Notes under the pieces: generated by a model
Databases searched by the model: none
Seen by the model: the letters and a program-made list of their open reading frames with translations, nothing else
What the model was told of the DNA's origin: nothing
NCBI GenBank assembly: GCA_002600635.1
Contig: CP021371.1
Location: 1 to 60,000 of the forward strand
From: Rhizobium sp. ACO-34A
GTDB lineage: Bacteria; Pseudomonadota; Alphaproteobacteria; Rhizobiales; Rhizobiaceae
Direction: 5' to 3'
DNA: 60,000 bases
Position numbers and translations under genes: made by a program
Part shown: one piece after another, positions 10,785-20,131 of the stretch
Numbering within the stretch: the first letter of the stretch is position 1
Layout: the number at the start of each line of letters is the position of its first letter

Positions 10785-11381
10785 TCAGGCCTTGAAGCCG
10801 CCGCTGAAGGTAACTGCGGAAAGCGGTTTGCGCTGGTTGGGAACCTCCCGTTCCTGAAGAGCCGTCGGCAACAGCAACTTGTCACCACGATGGCCGATGG
10901 CGACGGCCGCCTCGGCGCGATAGCCAGCCGGCGCCCCGAGAACCTCGACGGCCCGCTCGAAATCGACGCCGCCCATGGCATGTGCGGCATATCCCGAATG
11001 CATCGCCTGCAGTGCCAGCATGGCCCATGCCGCACCGGTGTCGAAGCTATGGCTGCGGAAGGGACGGGGCTCGGAGCCGTCATCGCGTCGGCTCAACGTA
11101 TCGGAAAACAGGAAGACCAGCGCCGACGCGGACTTGGCCCACACCTGGTTCGACTCGACCAGCAGGCCGAGAAACGTCTCCCATTCGGGAGCGGTGTTCA
11201 GCGCATAGACGAAGCGCCAGGGCTGATAATTGCTCCCCGATGGCGCCCAGTGCGCCGCCTCCAGAATGGTCAGAAGATCCGCCTCCGACATCGCCTCGCC
11301 GGTAAAGGCGCGGGGCGACCAACGGTCGAGGAACATCGGGTGGATGGGATATTCGGAGTGGCGATCGTTACTGCTCGTCAT
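10785..11381 (-). CDS. Nitroreductase-family flavoprotein
   Basis: 198 aa. The fold is seen from the N-terminal RWSPRAF (family R.S.R.F), then ILEAAHWAPSGSNYQPWRFVY for FMN binding, HSFDTGAAWAMLALQAMHSGYAAHAMGG in the middle, and AEAAVAIGHRGD near the end. These FMN enzymes reduce nitroaromatics, quinones or related compounds with NAD(P)H; the substrate cannot be told here. The start at ATG 11381 gives a typical length. It converges on gyrB and is divergent from phaZ across a 342-base gap. Confidence 0.88.
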   Translation of the reverse strand: MTSSNDRHSEYPIHPMFLDRWSPRAFTGEAMSEADLLTILEAAHWAPSGSNYQPWRFVYALNTAPEWETFLGLLVESNQVWAKSASALVFLFSDTLSRRDDGSEPRPFRSHSFDTGAAWAMLALQAMHSGYAAHAMGGVDFERAVEVLGAPAGYRAEAAVAIGHRGDKLLLPTALQEREVPNQRKPLSAVTFSGGFKA

Positions 11382-11723
11382 CGGGAAACCTGTCTAGGGA
11401 AGGAGGCCAGCGGAAGAGGCCAACGGAAGAGGAATGTGCCTTGCGGCGGATTGAGAAGATATTGCGATGATCGGTACTGGCAAGTGCAGCCGGCGGATTT
11501 CCTGCCGGCCCTTCCTCTGCGGCACCGGCGGGAGATAGGATCGATAACCGTCCTGCCCCATGAAACATTAATCCCTCCCAGGCATTCTGAGCCTGGAGAA
11601 TGGACTTTCCCGCCACCAAAGGACGAGTTCACAAAGCAGTTTCCATTGCGGCAAACTCTGTTAGTTTTTAACGATTGAAGCGCAACATTGCAGGAAGACG
11701 GCAGCGGAAAGGCGATCGCCCCT
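11382..11723. other. Intergenic region between divergent nitroreductase and phaZ genes
   Basis: 342 bases without a credible gene. At 11398-11435, close to the nitroreductase start, lies a degenerate short tandem repeat of about 13 bases (unit like gaagaggccaacg, about three copies). An inverted repeat ccaggc/gcctgg is at 11578-11583 and 11591-11596. The last 60 bases are AT-rich and hold a purine-rich gcaggaag upstream of phaZ. Both promoters must lie here, but I could not pick confident -35/-10 boxes. Confidence 0.6.
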
Positions 11724-13004
11724 ATGTTCTATCAACTCTACGAACTGAACCATGCGGCCATGGCCCCGTTCAGGGCAAGCGCCGACATGATGCGCCTTGC
11801 CTATAGCAGTCCGCTGAACCCGCTCTCCCACACCGTCCTCGGCCGAACGATGGCGGCCGGTTTCGAAGTCTTCGAGCGTGTCACACGGCGCTACGGAAAA
11901 CCGGAATTCGGCCTGCCGACCACCACGGTCGACGGTCACACGGTGGACGTGACCGAGGAAATCGTCTGGAAGAAGCCGTTCTGCAATCTCATCCATTTCA
12001 AGCGCGATCTGCCACCGTCGGTGGAGAAGGGACCGCGCATCCTGATCGTAGCACCCATGTCCGGCCACTATGCCACCCTGCTGCGTGGAACGGTCGAGGC
12101 GCTGATCCAGAATGCGGACGTCTACATCACCGACTGGATCGACGCCCGCACCGTGCCGGTCACGGATGGCAATTTCGATCTGGACGATTATATCGACTAC
12201 GTCATCGAGATCCTGCACCATCTGGGCAAGGGCACCAATGTCGTGGCCGTCTGCCAGCCTTCGGTTCCGGTCCTCGCCGCCGTTTCCGTCATGGAAGGCA
12301 ATGACGATCCGCTGGCGCCTGCGTCCATGACCCTGATGGGCGGCCCGATCGACACCCGTATCAATCCGACCGCCGTCAACGAACTGGCGCAGAACAAGCC
12401 GATCGACTGGTTCCGCGACAATGTCATCATGAATGTGCCCTGGCCGCTGCCCGGTTGCATGCGCGCAGTCTATCCGGGCTTCCTGCAGCTTTCCGGCTTC
12501 ATGTCGATGAACCTTGACCGGCACATGATCGCGCACAAGGACTTCTACATGCACCTCGTCAAGAACGACGGTGACTCGGCCGAGAAGCACCGCGATTTTT
12601 ACGACGAATATCTCGCCGTGATGGACCTGACCGCTGAGTTCTACCTGCAGACGGTCGATACCGTGTTCATCAAACATGCCCTGCCGAAGGGCGAGATGAC
12701 CCACCGCGGCACGCCTGTCGATCCGACCGCTATCCGCAAGGTGGCCCTGCTGACGGTGGAAGGGGAAAACGACGACATCTCCGGCGTTGGCCAGACCAAG
12801 GCTGCCCAGACGCTCTGTGTCAACATTCCGGAAAACATGCGCATGCACTACATGCAGCCGGATGTCGGCCATTACGGCGTTTTCAACGGTTCGCGTTTCC
12901 GTCGGGAAATCGCGCCCCGGATCATCGCGTTCGCGAAGCAGCATACGCCCGCCACAAAGACGGGACCGGTCAAGAGGGTCATCAAGGGCGGCAAGTCGAC
13001 CTGA
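11724..13004 (+). CDS. phaZ: Intracellular poly(3-hydroxybutyrate) depolymerase
   Basis: 426 aa from ATG 11724 (MFYQLYELNHAAMAPFRA), the N-terminus typical of alphaproteobacterial PhaZ; the frame is open 12 codons further up but those residues lack family character. The enzyme mobilises stored PHB granules to hydroxybutyrate. The alpha/beta-hydrolase fold has a Cys nucleophile elbow (VVAVCQPSVPVLAAV, Cys177) in place of Ser, as in this family; ITDWIDARTVPV, GGPIDTR, TVEGENDDISGVGQT (acid region) and PDVGHYGVFNGSRFR (His region) follow. No signal peptide, consistent with a cytosolic granule enzyme. It stands alone between the nitroreductase and a DUF2852 gene. Confidence 0.93.
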   Translation: MFYQLYELNHAAMAPFRASADMMRLAYSSPLNPLSHTVLGRTMAAGFEVFERVTRRYGKPEFGLPTTTVDGHTVDVTEEIVWKKPFCNLIHFKRDLPPSVEKGPRILIVAPMSGHYATLLRGTVEALIQNADVYITDWIDARTVPVTDGNFDLDDYIDYVIEILHHLGKGTNVVAVCQPSVPVLAAVSVMEGNDDPLAPASMTLMGGPIDTRINPTAVNELAQNKPIDWFRDNVIMNVPWPLPGCMRAVYPGFLQLSGFMSMNLDRHMIAHKDFYMHLVKNDGDSAEKHRDFYDEYLAVMDLTAEFYLQTVDTVFIKHALPKGEMTHRGTPVDPTAIRKVALLTVEGENDDISGVGQTKAAQTLCVNIPENMRMHYMQPDVGHYGVFNGSRFRREIAPRIIAFAKQHTPATKTGPVKRVIKGGKST

Positions 13005-13139
13005 CGGGGCTGTCGATTTTCCCCGGGTGATTCAGGCTCTTGCCCGAATTGCCGGGACCTCGTCTTGAAGGCGGGGAGGGCATTTACCACATCGATTTCA
13101 TCGGGCGGCATGTCGCCCCCGTGCAAAAGCGAAGGGTAA

Positions 13140-13574
13140 ATGATGATGAACCAGTCAGCATTGCTTCGTCCGGACTGGACGCCGGCAACCGTCGCGCTGA
13201 TGGTGATCGGCTTCGTGGTCTTCTGGCCACTGGGTCTGGCCATGCTCGGCTATATCCTGTTCGGCGATCGCTTCCGCGATTTCAAACGGGAGGCGAACCG
13301 CTCCGCCGATGGTATCTTTTCGAAATGCCGCAGTGGCCGCTACGGCCGCAGCCACTTCTCGACCGGCAACGTCGCCTTCGACGATTGGCGCAAGGCCGAG
13401 CTTGACCGGATCGAGGAAGAACGCCGCAAGCTCGACGAGATGCGGGCGGAATTCGACAGCTATCTGCGTGAACTTCGTCGCGCCAAGGACCAGGAAGAGT
13501 TCGACCGCTTCATGCGCGAGCGGGCCAACGCCCGCAAGGATGACGGTGCGGCCTCCGGTTATTCCGGCGTCTGA
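13140..13574 (+). CDS. DUF2852-family membrane protein
   Basis: 144 aa. One hydrophobic segment spans about residues 14-38 (VALMVIGFVVFWPLGLAMLGYILF), then a highly charged C-terminal half (about 75-135) rich in Glu, Arg and Lys that looks helical or coiled coil (LDRIEEERRKLDEMRAEFDSYL). This is the pattern of the rhizobial DUF2852 family; function unknown. ATG codons at 13140, 13143 and 13146 are all possible starts. A strong hairpin follows it. Confidence 0.8.
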   Translation: MMMNQSALLRPDWTPATVALMVIGFVVFWPLGLAMLGYILFGDRFRDFKREANRSADGIFSKCRSGRYGRSHFSTGNVAFDDWRKAELDRIEEERRKLDEMRAEFDSYLRELRRAKDQEEFDRFMRERANARKDDGAASGYSGV

Positions 13575-13602
13575 CGACGCCTTGGCATTGCCGCGGACAA
13601 CA

Positions 13603-13634
13603 GCCGGCACCCCCCGAGGGTGCCGGTCTTTTTT
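13603..13634 (+). terminator. Rho-independent terminator after the DUF2852 gene
   Basis: Perfect stem gccggcacc/gggtgccggt with a short cccga loop, followed by a run of six T (ctttttt). It lies about 30 bases beyond the DUF2852 stop and 40 bases before the next gene. Confidence 0.88.
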
Positions 13635-13672
13635 GTAGAGCGAGAAACGCTCGAATCGGCTAGAAAGAGGCC

Positions 13673-14431
13673 ATGTTTCCTTTCCTGAAAAAACCGGCAG
13701 GCAAGACGAAGCCGATAGCGACCTCGACGCGCCAGCTTGCGGTCGACGGGCGGGAAATGCCGCTGACCATTCGCCGCAATGCCCGCGCGACCCGCATCAC
13801 GTTGCGGATCGAACCCGGTGGCCGCGCCCTGAAGATGACGGTGCCGCCGGGTCTCAAGGAACGGGAGATCGCTGACTTCCTCGATCGGCACCAGGGCTGG
13901 CTGAAGGCAAAGCTTTCGCGCTACTCGGATTCTCCGCCGATTGCCGATGGCGGCGAGATCTCGCTGCGCGGCGTGCCGCACCGGATCATTCATTCCGGTC
14001 ATCTGCGCGGGCTGACCGAGGCGCTGGATTCCGAGATCGGCCCGGTCCTCAGCGTCAGCGGCATGGAGGAACATCTCGGCCGGCGCGTCGCGACCTTCCT
14101 GAAGAAGGAAGCCCGGCGCGATCTCGAAGCATTGGTCTCCACCTATTCAAAGAGGGTGGGACGACCGGTCAAGTCGCTGACCATGAAGGACACCCGTAGC
14201 CGCTGGGGCTCCTGTTCCTGGGACGGCAATCTAAGCTTTTCCTGGCGCATCGTCATGGCGCCGCCGCCGGTGATCGATTATCTCGCCGTCCATGAGGTCG
14301 CGCATCTGAGGGAAATGAACCACGGTCCGGCCTTCTGGGCGCTCTGCCGGGAGCTTTGCCCGCATATGGATGAAGCCAAGGCCTGGCTGAAACGGCATGG
14401 CGCCCGGCTCCATGCGATCGATTTCGATTGA
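13673..14431 (+). CDS. YgjP-like M48-family metallopeptidase-fold protein (DUF45)
   Basis: 252 aa. The C-terminal domain carries the zinc motif AVHEVAHLREMNHGPAFW (HExxH...H); TRSRWGSCSWDGNLSFSWRI just before it is the DUF45/WLM-type signature. The N-terminal half (about residues 20-120) is the usual beta-rich region. Family members are annotated as metallopeptidases; E. coli YgjP has been reported as a UTP pyrophosphatase, so proteolysis should not be assumed. The stop lies 74 bases upstream of trpF. Confidence 0.85.
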   Translation: MFPFLKKPAGKTKPIATSTRQLAVDGREMPLTIRRNARATRITLRIEPGGRALKMTVPPGLKEREIADFLDRHQGWLKAKLSRYSDSPPIADGGEISLRGVPHRIIHSGHLRGLTEALDSEIGPVLSVSGMEEHLGRRVATFLKKEARRDLEALVSTYSKRVGRPVKSLTMKDTRSRWGSCSWDGNLSFSWRIVMAPPPVIDYLAVHEVAHLREMNHGPAFWALCRELCPHMDEAKAWLKRHGARLHAIDFD

Positions 14432-14505
14432 GGGCGGAGAGAGCGGGATCTGCTTTGTCGCAATTTGGCTCGACTCTTTTGCATTTTCGTGTCACTTCCG
14501 CTGCC

Positions 14506-15180
14506 ATGAAACCGGATATCAAGATCTGTGGGCTGACGACGGCGGAAGCCGTGGATCGCGCCGTCGAGCGCGGTGCGTCCCATGTCGGCTTCATCTTCTT
14601 CGGCAAGAGTCCCCGCAACATCGAGCCCGACATCGCCGGCAAGCTGGCGGACCGGGTGAGGGGCAGGGCGAAGATCGTCGCCGTCACCGTCGATGCCGAC
14701 AATGACGATCTCGACGAAATCATCGCGCTCCTGAAGCCCGATATCCTTCAGTTCCATGGCAAGGAAAGCCCGGAAAGGATGCTGACCGTCAAGGCGGTCA
14801 CCGGCCTGCCGATCATGAAGGCATTTTCCATCCGCGAGCCTGATGACCTGAAACGCGTCGAGCCCTATATCGGTATTGCGGATCGTTTTCTTTTCGACGC
14901 CAAGCCGCCGGTCGGATCGGACCTGCCGGGTGGCAACGGCGTAACCTTCGACTGGCGTCTTCTGCGCACGCTTGACGCGAGCGTGGACTACATGCTTTCC
15001 GGAGGCCTGAACAGGGACAACATCTCCGACGCCCTGAGGGAAACCGGCGCGCGCGGCATCGATGTGTCGTCCGGCGTGGAGAGTGCTCCGGGCGTCAAGG
15101 ATCTGAACAAGATGGACGAGTTTTTTGCCGCGGTCGAAGGCGCTTCGATCCGCGAGCCGGCATCAGGGAGCGCAGCGTGA
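14506..15180 (+). CDS. trpF: Phosphoribosylanthranilate isomerase
   Basis: 224 aa (beta/alpha)8 barrel; Amadori rearrangement of PRA to CdRP in tryptophan synthesis. Motifs: [14 protein letters not shown] (catalytic Cys) at residues 6-19, [32 protein letters not shown] (catalytic Asp) and LSGGLN near the phosphate site. I use ATG 14506 (MKPDIKICG); the frame is open 26 codons upstream, over the end of the metallopeptidase gene, without family character. The stop overlaps trpB as GTGA, so trpF-trpB-trpA are one unit. Confidence 0.96.
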   Translation: MKPDIKICGLTTAEAVDRAVERGASHVGFIFFGKSPRNIEPDIAGKLADRVRGRAKIVAVTVDADNDDLDEIIALLKPDILQFHGKESPERMLTVKAVTGLPIMKAFSIREPDDLKRVEPYIGIADRFLFDAKPPVGSDLPGGNGVTFDWRLLRTLDASVDYMLSGGLNRDNISDALRETGARGIDVSSGVESAPGVKDLNKMDEFFAAVEGASIREPASGSAA

Positions 15181-16397
15181 ACGAGTCACCCAAGCCCAAT
15201 TCCTTCCGGGAAGGTCCCGACGAGGACGGTCGTTTCGGTATTTTCGGCGGACGTTTCGTCGCCGAGACCTTGATGCCTTTGATCCTGGACCTGCAGGCGG
15301 AATGGGAAAAGGCCAAGACCGATCCCGAATTCCAGGCTGAGCTGAAGTCTCTGGGCGCTCATTACATCGGCCGCCCGAGCCCGCTCTATTTCGCCGAGCG
15401 CCTGACCGAACATCTCGGCGGCGCCAAGATCTATTTCAAGCGGGAAGAGCTCAACCATACGGGCTCCCACAAGATCAATAACTGCATCGGCCAGATCCTG
15501 CTCGCCAAGCGCATGGGCAAGACCCGCATCATCGCGGAAACCGGCGCCGGCCAGCATGGCGTTGCCTCCGCAACCGTCGCAGCCCGCTTCGGTTTCCCCT
15601 GCGTGGTCTACATGGGCGCGACCGACGTCAAGCGTCAGGCTCCGAACGTCTTCCGCATGAAGCTGCTCGGTGCCGAGGTGAAGCCGGTAACCGCCGGCGT
15701 CGGTACGTTGAAGGATGCCATGAACGAGGCATTGCGTGACTGGGTCACCAATGTCGAAGATACCTATTACCTGATCGGTACGGCTGCCGGTCCGCATCCC
15801 TATCCGGAAATGGTGCGCGAGTTCCAGGCCGTGATCGGCCGCGAGGCCCGCGAGCAGATGCTCGAAGCCGAAGGCAAGCTGCCTGACCTCGTGGTCGCGG
15901 CTGTCGGCGGCGGCTCCAACGCCATCGGCATCTTCCACCCGTTCCTCGACGACAAGGACGTGAAGATCGTCGGCGTCGAAGCGGGTGGCAAGGGCCTTTC
16001 CGGCGACGAGCACTGTGCATCCATCACCGCCGGTTCGCCGGGCGTCCTGCATGGCAACCGCACCTACCTCCTGCAGGATGCGGACGGACAGATCAAGGAA
16101 GGCCACTCGATTTCCGCCGGTCTCGACTATCCGGGCATCGGCCCTGAACATGCCTGGCTGAGCGATATCGGCCGGGTCGAATATGTGCCGATCATGGATG
16201 ACGAGGCGCTGGAAGCCTTCCAGCTCCTGACGAAGCTCGAAGGCATCATTCCGGCGCTCGAGCCGTCCCATGCCGTGGCCGAGGTCATCAAGCGCGCCCC
16301 GAAGATGGGCAAGGACGAGATCATCCTGCTGAACCTTTCCGGTCGCGGCGACAAGGATATCTTCACCGTCGGCAACATCCTCGGCATGGAGCTCTGA
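15177..16397 (+). CDS. trpB: Tryptophan synthase beta subunit
   Basis: 406 aa PLP enzyme joining indole and serine. PLP-lysine motif [15 protein letters not shown] (residues about 88-102), glycine loop [10 protein letters not shown] (about 243-252), and C-terminal [11 protein letters not shown] start at 15177 in a 4-base overlap with trpF. The gap to trpA is one base, so the alpha and beta subunits are made together for the alpha2beta2 complex with its indole tunnel. trpD, trpC and trpE(G) are not in the window. Confidence 0.98.
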   Translation: MNESPKPNSFREGPDEDGRFGIFGGRFVAETLMPLILDLQAEWEKAKTDPEFQAELKSLGAHYIGRPSPLYFAERLTEHLGGAKIYFKREELNHTGSHKINNCIGQILLAKRMGKTRIIAETGAGQHGVASATVAARFGFPCVVYMGATDVKRQAPNVFRMKLLGAEVKPVTAGVGTLKDAMNEALRDWVTNVEDTYYLIGTAAGPHPYPEMVREFQAVIGREAREQMLEAEGKLPDLVVAAVGGGSNAIGIFHPFLDDKDVKIVGVEAGGKGLSGDEHCASITAGSPGVLHGNRTYLLQDADGQIKEGHSISAGLDYPGIGPEHAWLSDIGRVEYVPIMDDEALEAFQLLTKLEGIIPALEPSHAVAEVIKRAPKMGKDEIILLNLSGRGDKDIFTVGNILGMEL

Positions 16398-16398
16398 A

Positions 16399-17238
16399 AT
16401 GACCGCACGCATGGACAAACGCTTCGCCGATCTCAAGGCGGAAGGTCGCCCCGCGCTGATCACCTATTTCATGGGCGGCGATCCGGATTACGAAACGTCG
16501 CTGGCGATCATGAAGGCTTTGCCGGAAGCCGGCGCCGACGTCATCGAACTCGGCATGCCCTTTTCCGACCCGATGGCCGATGGTCCGGCGATCCAGGTTG
16601 CCGGTCAGCGCGCGCTGAAATCCGGCCAGACGCTCAAGAAGACGCTGGAACTCGCCCGCGAATTCCGCAAGGGCGATCAGGCGACCCCGATCGTCATGAT
16701 GGGCTACTACAATCCGATCTACGTCTTCGGCGTCGAGCGCTTCCTCGACGAAGCGCTGGAAGCCGGTATCGACGGACTGATCGTGGTCGATCTTCCGCGC
16801 GAGATGGATGACGAACTCTGCCTTCCGGCCCGCAAGCGGGACATCAACTTCATTCGCCTCGCCACGCCGACGACGGATGAAAAGCGCCTGCCGGCGGTTC
16901 TGCAGAACACGTCCGGTTTCGTCTATTACGTCTCGATGACCGGTATCACCGGCTCGGCGTTGCCGGATCCGTCGAAAGTTTCCAGCGCCGTCCAGCGTAT
17001 CAAGGAACATACTGACCTGCCTGTCTGCGTCGGCTTCGGCGTCAAGACGGCGGAACATGCGCGCCTGATCGGTGCGAATGCCGACGGCGTTGTCGTCGGG
17101 ACGGCAATCGTCAACCAGGTTGCCAACAATCTGACGCCTGCCGGGGAGGCAACTGCCGATACCGTGCAGGCCGTCGTGACCTTCGTAAGCGGCCTTGCCG
17201 GCGGCGTGCGTTCCGCGCGCCTTGCCGCTGCCGAATAA
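16399..17238 (+). CDS. trpA: Tryptophan synthase alpha subunit
   Basis: 279 aa TIM barrel that cleaves indole-3-glycerol phosphate to indole and G3P. Catalytic Glu lies in [19 protein letters not shown] (residues about 45-63), the second catalytic residue in [19 protein letters not shown] is loop 6, and VGFGVKT is the phosphate-binding part. ATG one base after the trpB stop. The 38-base gap to accD leaves room for little more than an RBS, so accD-folC may be read from the same transcript. Confidence 0.98.
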   Translation: MTARMDKRFADLKAEGRPALITYFMGGDPDYETSLAIMKALPEAGADVIELGMPFSDPMADGPAIQVAGQRALKSGQTLKKTLELAREFRKGDQATPIVMMGYYNPIYVFGVERFLDEALEAGIDGLIVVDLPREMDDELCLPARKRDINFIRLATPTTDEKRLPAVLQNTSGFVYYVSMTGITGSALPDPSKVSSAVQRIKEHTDLPVCVGFGVKTAEHARLIGANADGVVVGTAIVNQVANNLTPAGEATADTVQAVVTFVSGLAGGVRSARLAAAE

Positions 17239-17276
17239 TCTTCCGATATTGGCTTTTTCAGTCAGGAGTTAGTCAG

Positions 17277-18185
17277 TTGAACTGGATCACCAACTATGTG
17301 CGGCCTCGGATCAATTCCATGCTTGGCCGCAGGGAAGTTCCGGAAAATCTCTGGATCAAGTGCCCCGAAACCGGCGAGATGGTCTTTCACAAGGACCTCG
17401 AGGAAAACAAGTGGGTCATTCCCGCTTCCGGCTATCACATGAAGATGCCGGCCAAAGCCCGTCTGCTCGATCTCTTCGACGACGGAAAATACGAGGCGCT
17501 GCCCCAGCCGAAGGTCGCTCAGGATCCGCTGAAGTTCCGCGATTCCAAGAAATATACCGACCGCCTGAAGGACAGCCGCACCAAGACCGAGCAGGAAGAC
17601 ACGATCCTCGCCGGCGTCGGCACCGTCGAAGGCCTCAAGCTGGTCGCCGTCGTGCATGAGTTCAACTTCATGGGCGGCTCGCTCGGCATTGCCGCCGGCG
17701 AGGCGATCGTCAAGGCGTTCGAACGTGCACTGGCTGAAAAGTGCCCGCTGGTCATGTTCCCGGCATCGGGCGGTGCCCGCATGCAGGAAGGCATCCTGTC
17801 GCTCATGCAAATGCCGCGCACCACCGTCATGCTCGACATGCTGAAGGAAGCCGGCCTGCCTTACATCGTCGTGTTGACCAACCCGACCACGGGTGGCGTC
17901 ACCGCGTCCTACGCCATGCTGGGCGATCTTCACATCGCTGAGCCCGGCGCGGAAATCTGCTTCGCCGGTAAGCGCGTCATCGAGCAGACCATCCGCGAAA
18001 AGCTGCCGGAAGGCTTCCAGACTTCGGAATACCTGCTGGATCACGGTATGATCGACATGGTCGTCAAGCGTCACGATATTCCGTCGCTGCTGGCGCGTGT
18101 CCTGAAGATCATGCTGAAGCGCCCGGCCAATACCGACATTGCCCCGGAAACACTCCCGGCTGTCGCGGAAAAGCCGGCGGCCTGA
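17277..18185 (+). CDS. accD: Acetyl-CoA carboxylase carboxyltransferase beta subunit
   Basis: 302 aa; with AccA transfers CO2 from biotin to acetyl-CoA, making malonyl-CoA. TTG start at 17277, supported by caggagtt just upstream and by the expected N-terminus [10 protein letters not shown]. The crotonase-like carboxyltransferase core is clear ([61 protein letters not shown]). The N-terminal zinc ribbon has lost three of its four Cys (only Cys29 remains). The trpFBA-accD-folC order is common in alphaproteobacteria. Confidence 0.96.
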   Translation: MNWITNYVRPRINSMLGRREVPENLWIKCPETGEMVFHKDLEENKWVIPASGYHMKMPAKARLLDLFDDGKYEALPQPKVAQDPLKFRDSKKYTDRLKDSRTKTEQEDTILAGVGTVEGLKLVAVVHEFNFMGGSLGIAAGEAIVKAFERALAEKCPLVMFPASGGARMQEGILSLMQMPRTTVMLDMLKEAGLPYIVVLTNPTTGGVTASYAMLGDLHIAEPGAEICFAGKRVIEQTIREKLPEGFQTSEYLLDHGMIDMVVKRHDIPSLLARVLKIMLKRPANTDIAPETLPAVAEKPAA

Positions 18186-18189
18186 ACGA

Positions 18190-18260
18190 CAGAGCAATTC
18201 CAGCAAAAGTGCGCAGCGGTTTTGCGCCCGGAATTGCGTCAAAACAAAGAGATAGAGCAT
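18190..18260. repeat. Rhizobial-type intergenic palindromic repeat
   Basis: Outer arms gcaattcc (18194-18201) and ggaattgc (18230-18237), inner arms gcaaaa (18203-18208) and ttttgc (18220-18225), then the tail gtcaaaacaaagagatagagc. The layout and tail resemble a small dispersed palindrome that I recall as common in Rhizobium and Agrobacterium intergenic regions. It occupies the accD-folC gap (141 bases). Confidence 0.7.
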
Positions 18261-18326
18261 CGAAGGCGATTCCATTTTCACCTGTGATGGTCTTGCACCG
18301 AGCCGAAGCTGCGGAATCGAAATATC

Positions 18327-19670
18327 ATGACTGAGCCCGCCTTCAGTGAGGCAGAACAGGTAATCGACAAGCTCATGGGATTGCATCCCAAGGGCTTCGA
18401 TCTTTCTTTGAACCGTATTCGCCGGTTGCTCGAAATCCTCGGCAATCCGCACCTGCGGCTTCCTCCGGTCATCCACGTCGCCGGAACCAACGGCAAGGGT
18501 TCGGTCACGGCTTTCTGCCGCGCGCTTCTGGAAGCGCAGGGTCTGAGCGTGCACGTCCATACGTCGCCGCATCTGGTGCATTGGCACGAGCGTTACCGCA
18601 TCGGATCCAAGGGCGGGCAGGGCCAGCTCGTGGACGATGCCGATTTCGCCGATGCTCTGCGCCGCGTCGCCGAAGCCAATGGCGGCCAGCAGATCACGGT
18701 GTTCGAGATCCTGACGGCGGTCACCTTCCTGCTGTTTTCCGAAAAGCCGGCGGATGTGGCGATCATCGAGGTCGGTCTCGGCGGCCGTTTCGATGCGACC
18801 AACGTCATCGAAAAGCCGGCCGTCTCGGTCATCATGCCGATCTCGCTCGACCATCAGCCCTATCTCGGCGACCGCGTCGAACTGATCGCCGCCGAAAAGG
18901 CCGGCATCATGAAGCGTGGGCTTCCGGTGGTGATCGGCCATCAGGAATATGAATCCGCCCGTGACGTGCTGGTGACGACGGCCGAGCGGCTGGGCTGTCC
19001 GCACGTCGTCTACGGACAGGATTTCTCCGCCCATGAGGAATTCGGCCGTCTCGTCTACCAGGACGAATTCGGCCTGATGGACCTTTCCCTTCCGCGATTG
19101 CCGGGGCGTCACCAGTTCGCCAATGCGGCGGCTGCAATCCGCGCCGTCAAGGCTGCCGGTTTTCCGATGACCGAGGCCATCGCGGAAAAGGCGATGACCA
19201 GCGTCGAATGGCCCGGTCGTCTGCAGCGCATGACGGAAGGCCGGCTGATGACCCAAGCGCCCGAAGGGGCGGAGATCTGGGTGGATGGCGGACACAATCC
19301 CGGTGCCGGCGAAGTCATTGCCGAAGCCATGGCCGGCTTCGAGGAACGCCAGTCCCGGCCGCTCTATCTCGTCACCGGCATGATCAACACCAAGGACCCG
19401 GTCGGTTACTTCCGGGCCTTTGCCGATATCGCCCAGCACGTCTACACGGTGCCGATCCGCGGTACGGATGCGGCAATCGACCCCGTCGTGCTCGCTCATG
19501 CCGCCTTCGATGCCGGATTGGTCGCTTCACCGGTTTCTACCGTTGCCGAAGCGCTGGAAGAAATCCGCGAGCAGGTCGACACGGATCTGCCGGCTCCGCG
19601 AATTCTGATCGGAGGATCGCTTTATCTCGTCGGCAATGTTCTTGCGGACAATGGCACTCCGCCCAAGTGA
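18327..19670 (+). CDS. folC: Bifunctional dihydrofolate/folylpolyglutamate synthase
   Basis: 447 aa Mur-ligase-fold enzyme adding Glu to dihydropteroate and folates. Folate/FPGS signatures: GLHPKGFDLSLNRIRRLL near the N-terminus, P-loop VAGTNGKGSVTAFCRALL (residues about 50-67), TSPHLVHWHERYRI, VGLGGRFDATN, and ATP/Mg region SLDHQPYLG. C-terminal domain: VDGGHNPGAGEVIAEA. It follows the palindromic repeat after accD and is closed by a shared terminator with trxA. Confidence 0.96.
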   Translation: MTEPAFSEAEQVIDKLMGLHPKGFDLSLNRIRRLLEILGNPHLRLPPVIHVAGTNGKGSVTAFCRALLEAQGLSVHVHTSPHLVHWHERYRIGSKGGQGQLVDDADFADALRRVAEANGGQQITVFEILTAVTFLLFSEKPADVAIIEVGLGGRFDATNVIEKPAVSVIMPISLDHQPYLGDRVELIAAEKAGIMKRGLPVVIGHQEYESARDVLVTTAERLGCPHVVYGQDFSAHEEFGRLVYQDEFGLMDLSLPRLPGRHQFANAAAAIRAVKAAGFPMTEAIAEKAMTSVEWPGRLQRMTEGRLMTQAPEGAEIWVDGGHNPGAGEVIAEAMAGFEERQSRPLYLVTGMINTKDPVGYFRAFADIAQHVYTVPIRGTDAAIDPVVLAHAAFDAGLVASPVSTVAEALEEIREQVDTDLPAPRILIGGSLYLVGNVLADNGTPPK

Positions 19671-19685
19671 CCATAATGGTCAAAT

Positions 19686-19718
19686 GAAAAAAGCCCGGCA
19701 TTGCCGGGCTTTTCTTTT
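19686..19718. terminator. Bidirectional rho-independent terminator between folC and trxA
   Basis: Run of A, perfect stem aagcccggca/tgccgggctt with a minimal loop, then tttctttt. It starts 15 bases after folC and ends 17 bases from the end of trxA, so it can close both convergent units. Confidence 0.9.
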
Positions 19719-19735
19719 GTTCTTTGACGAGCGGA

Positions 19736-20056
19736 TCAGGCTGCGTTCGAAATCCAGCTTGCGAGCGCCGTCTTGGGAGCGGCGCCGACCTTGATGTCAG
19801 CCACTTCGCCGCCCTTGAACATGGCGAGCGTCGGGATCGAGCGAACGCCGAACTGGGCGGCCAGTTCCGGGTTTTCGTCGATGTTGAGCTTTGCGACCTT
19901 CACCTTGCCAGCCATTTCGGTGGCGATCTCTTCAAGGCTCGGAGCAATCATCTTGCACGGGCCGCACCATTCGGCCCAGAAATCGACGACCACCGGTTCT
20001 ACGGAATTGAGAACTTCGGCCTGGAAATTGGAGTTATCGACTTTTACGGTAGCCAT
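19736..20056 (-). CDS. trxA: Thioredoxin
   Basis: 106 aa cytosolic dithiol oxidoreductase. Active site WCGPCK (Cys31, Cys34), cis-Pro region [12 protein letters not shown] (residues about 71-82) and the buried Asp25 in VVDFWAEW. Length and motifs are those of canonical Trx1. It is the last gene of the leftward block divL to trxA; the gap to addA is 75 bases, so it may be read with addBA or from its own promoter. Confidence 0.97.
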   Translation of the reverse strand: MATVKVDNSNFQAEVLNSVEPVVVDFWAEWCGPCKMIAPSLEEIATEMAGKVKVAKLNIDENPELAAQFGVRSIPTLAMFKGGEVADIKVGAAPKTALASWISNAA

Positions 20057-20131
20057 GGGGCTGCTCCTTCAGGGGTGCTTAAGTTGCAACATATCTGATG
20101 TCGGTGCCCGACATTTTCAATATCTTGTATC

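Noticed and set aside
13005..13139. Possible small gene between phaZ and the DUF2852 gene
   Set aside because: No start with an RBS and no coding bias that continues beyond a few codons.
17262..19499. 745-residue open frame antisense to accD and folC
   Set aside because: It spans two well-supported genes and the intergenic repeat; codon pattern is that of a complementary-strand shadow.
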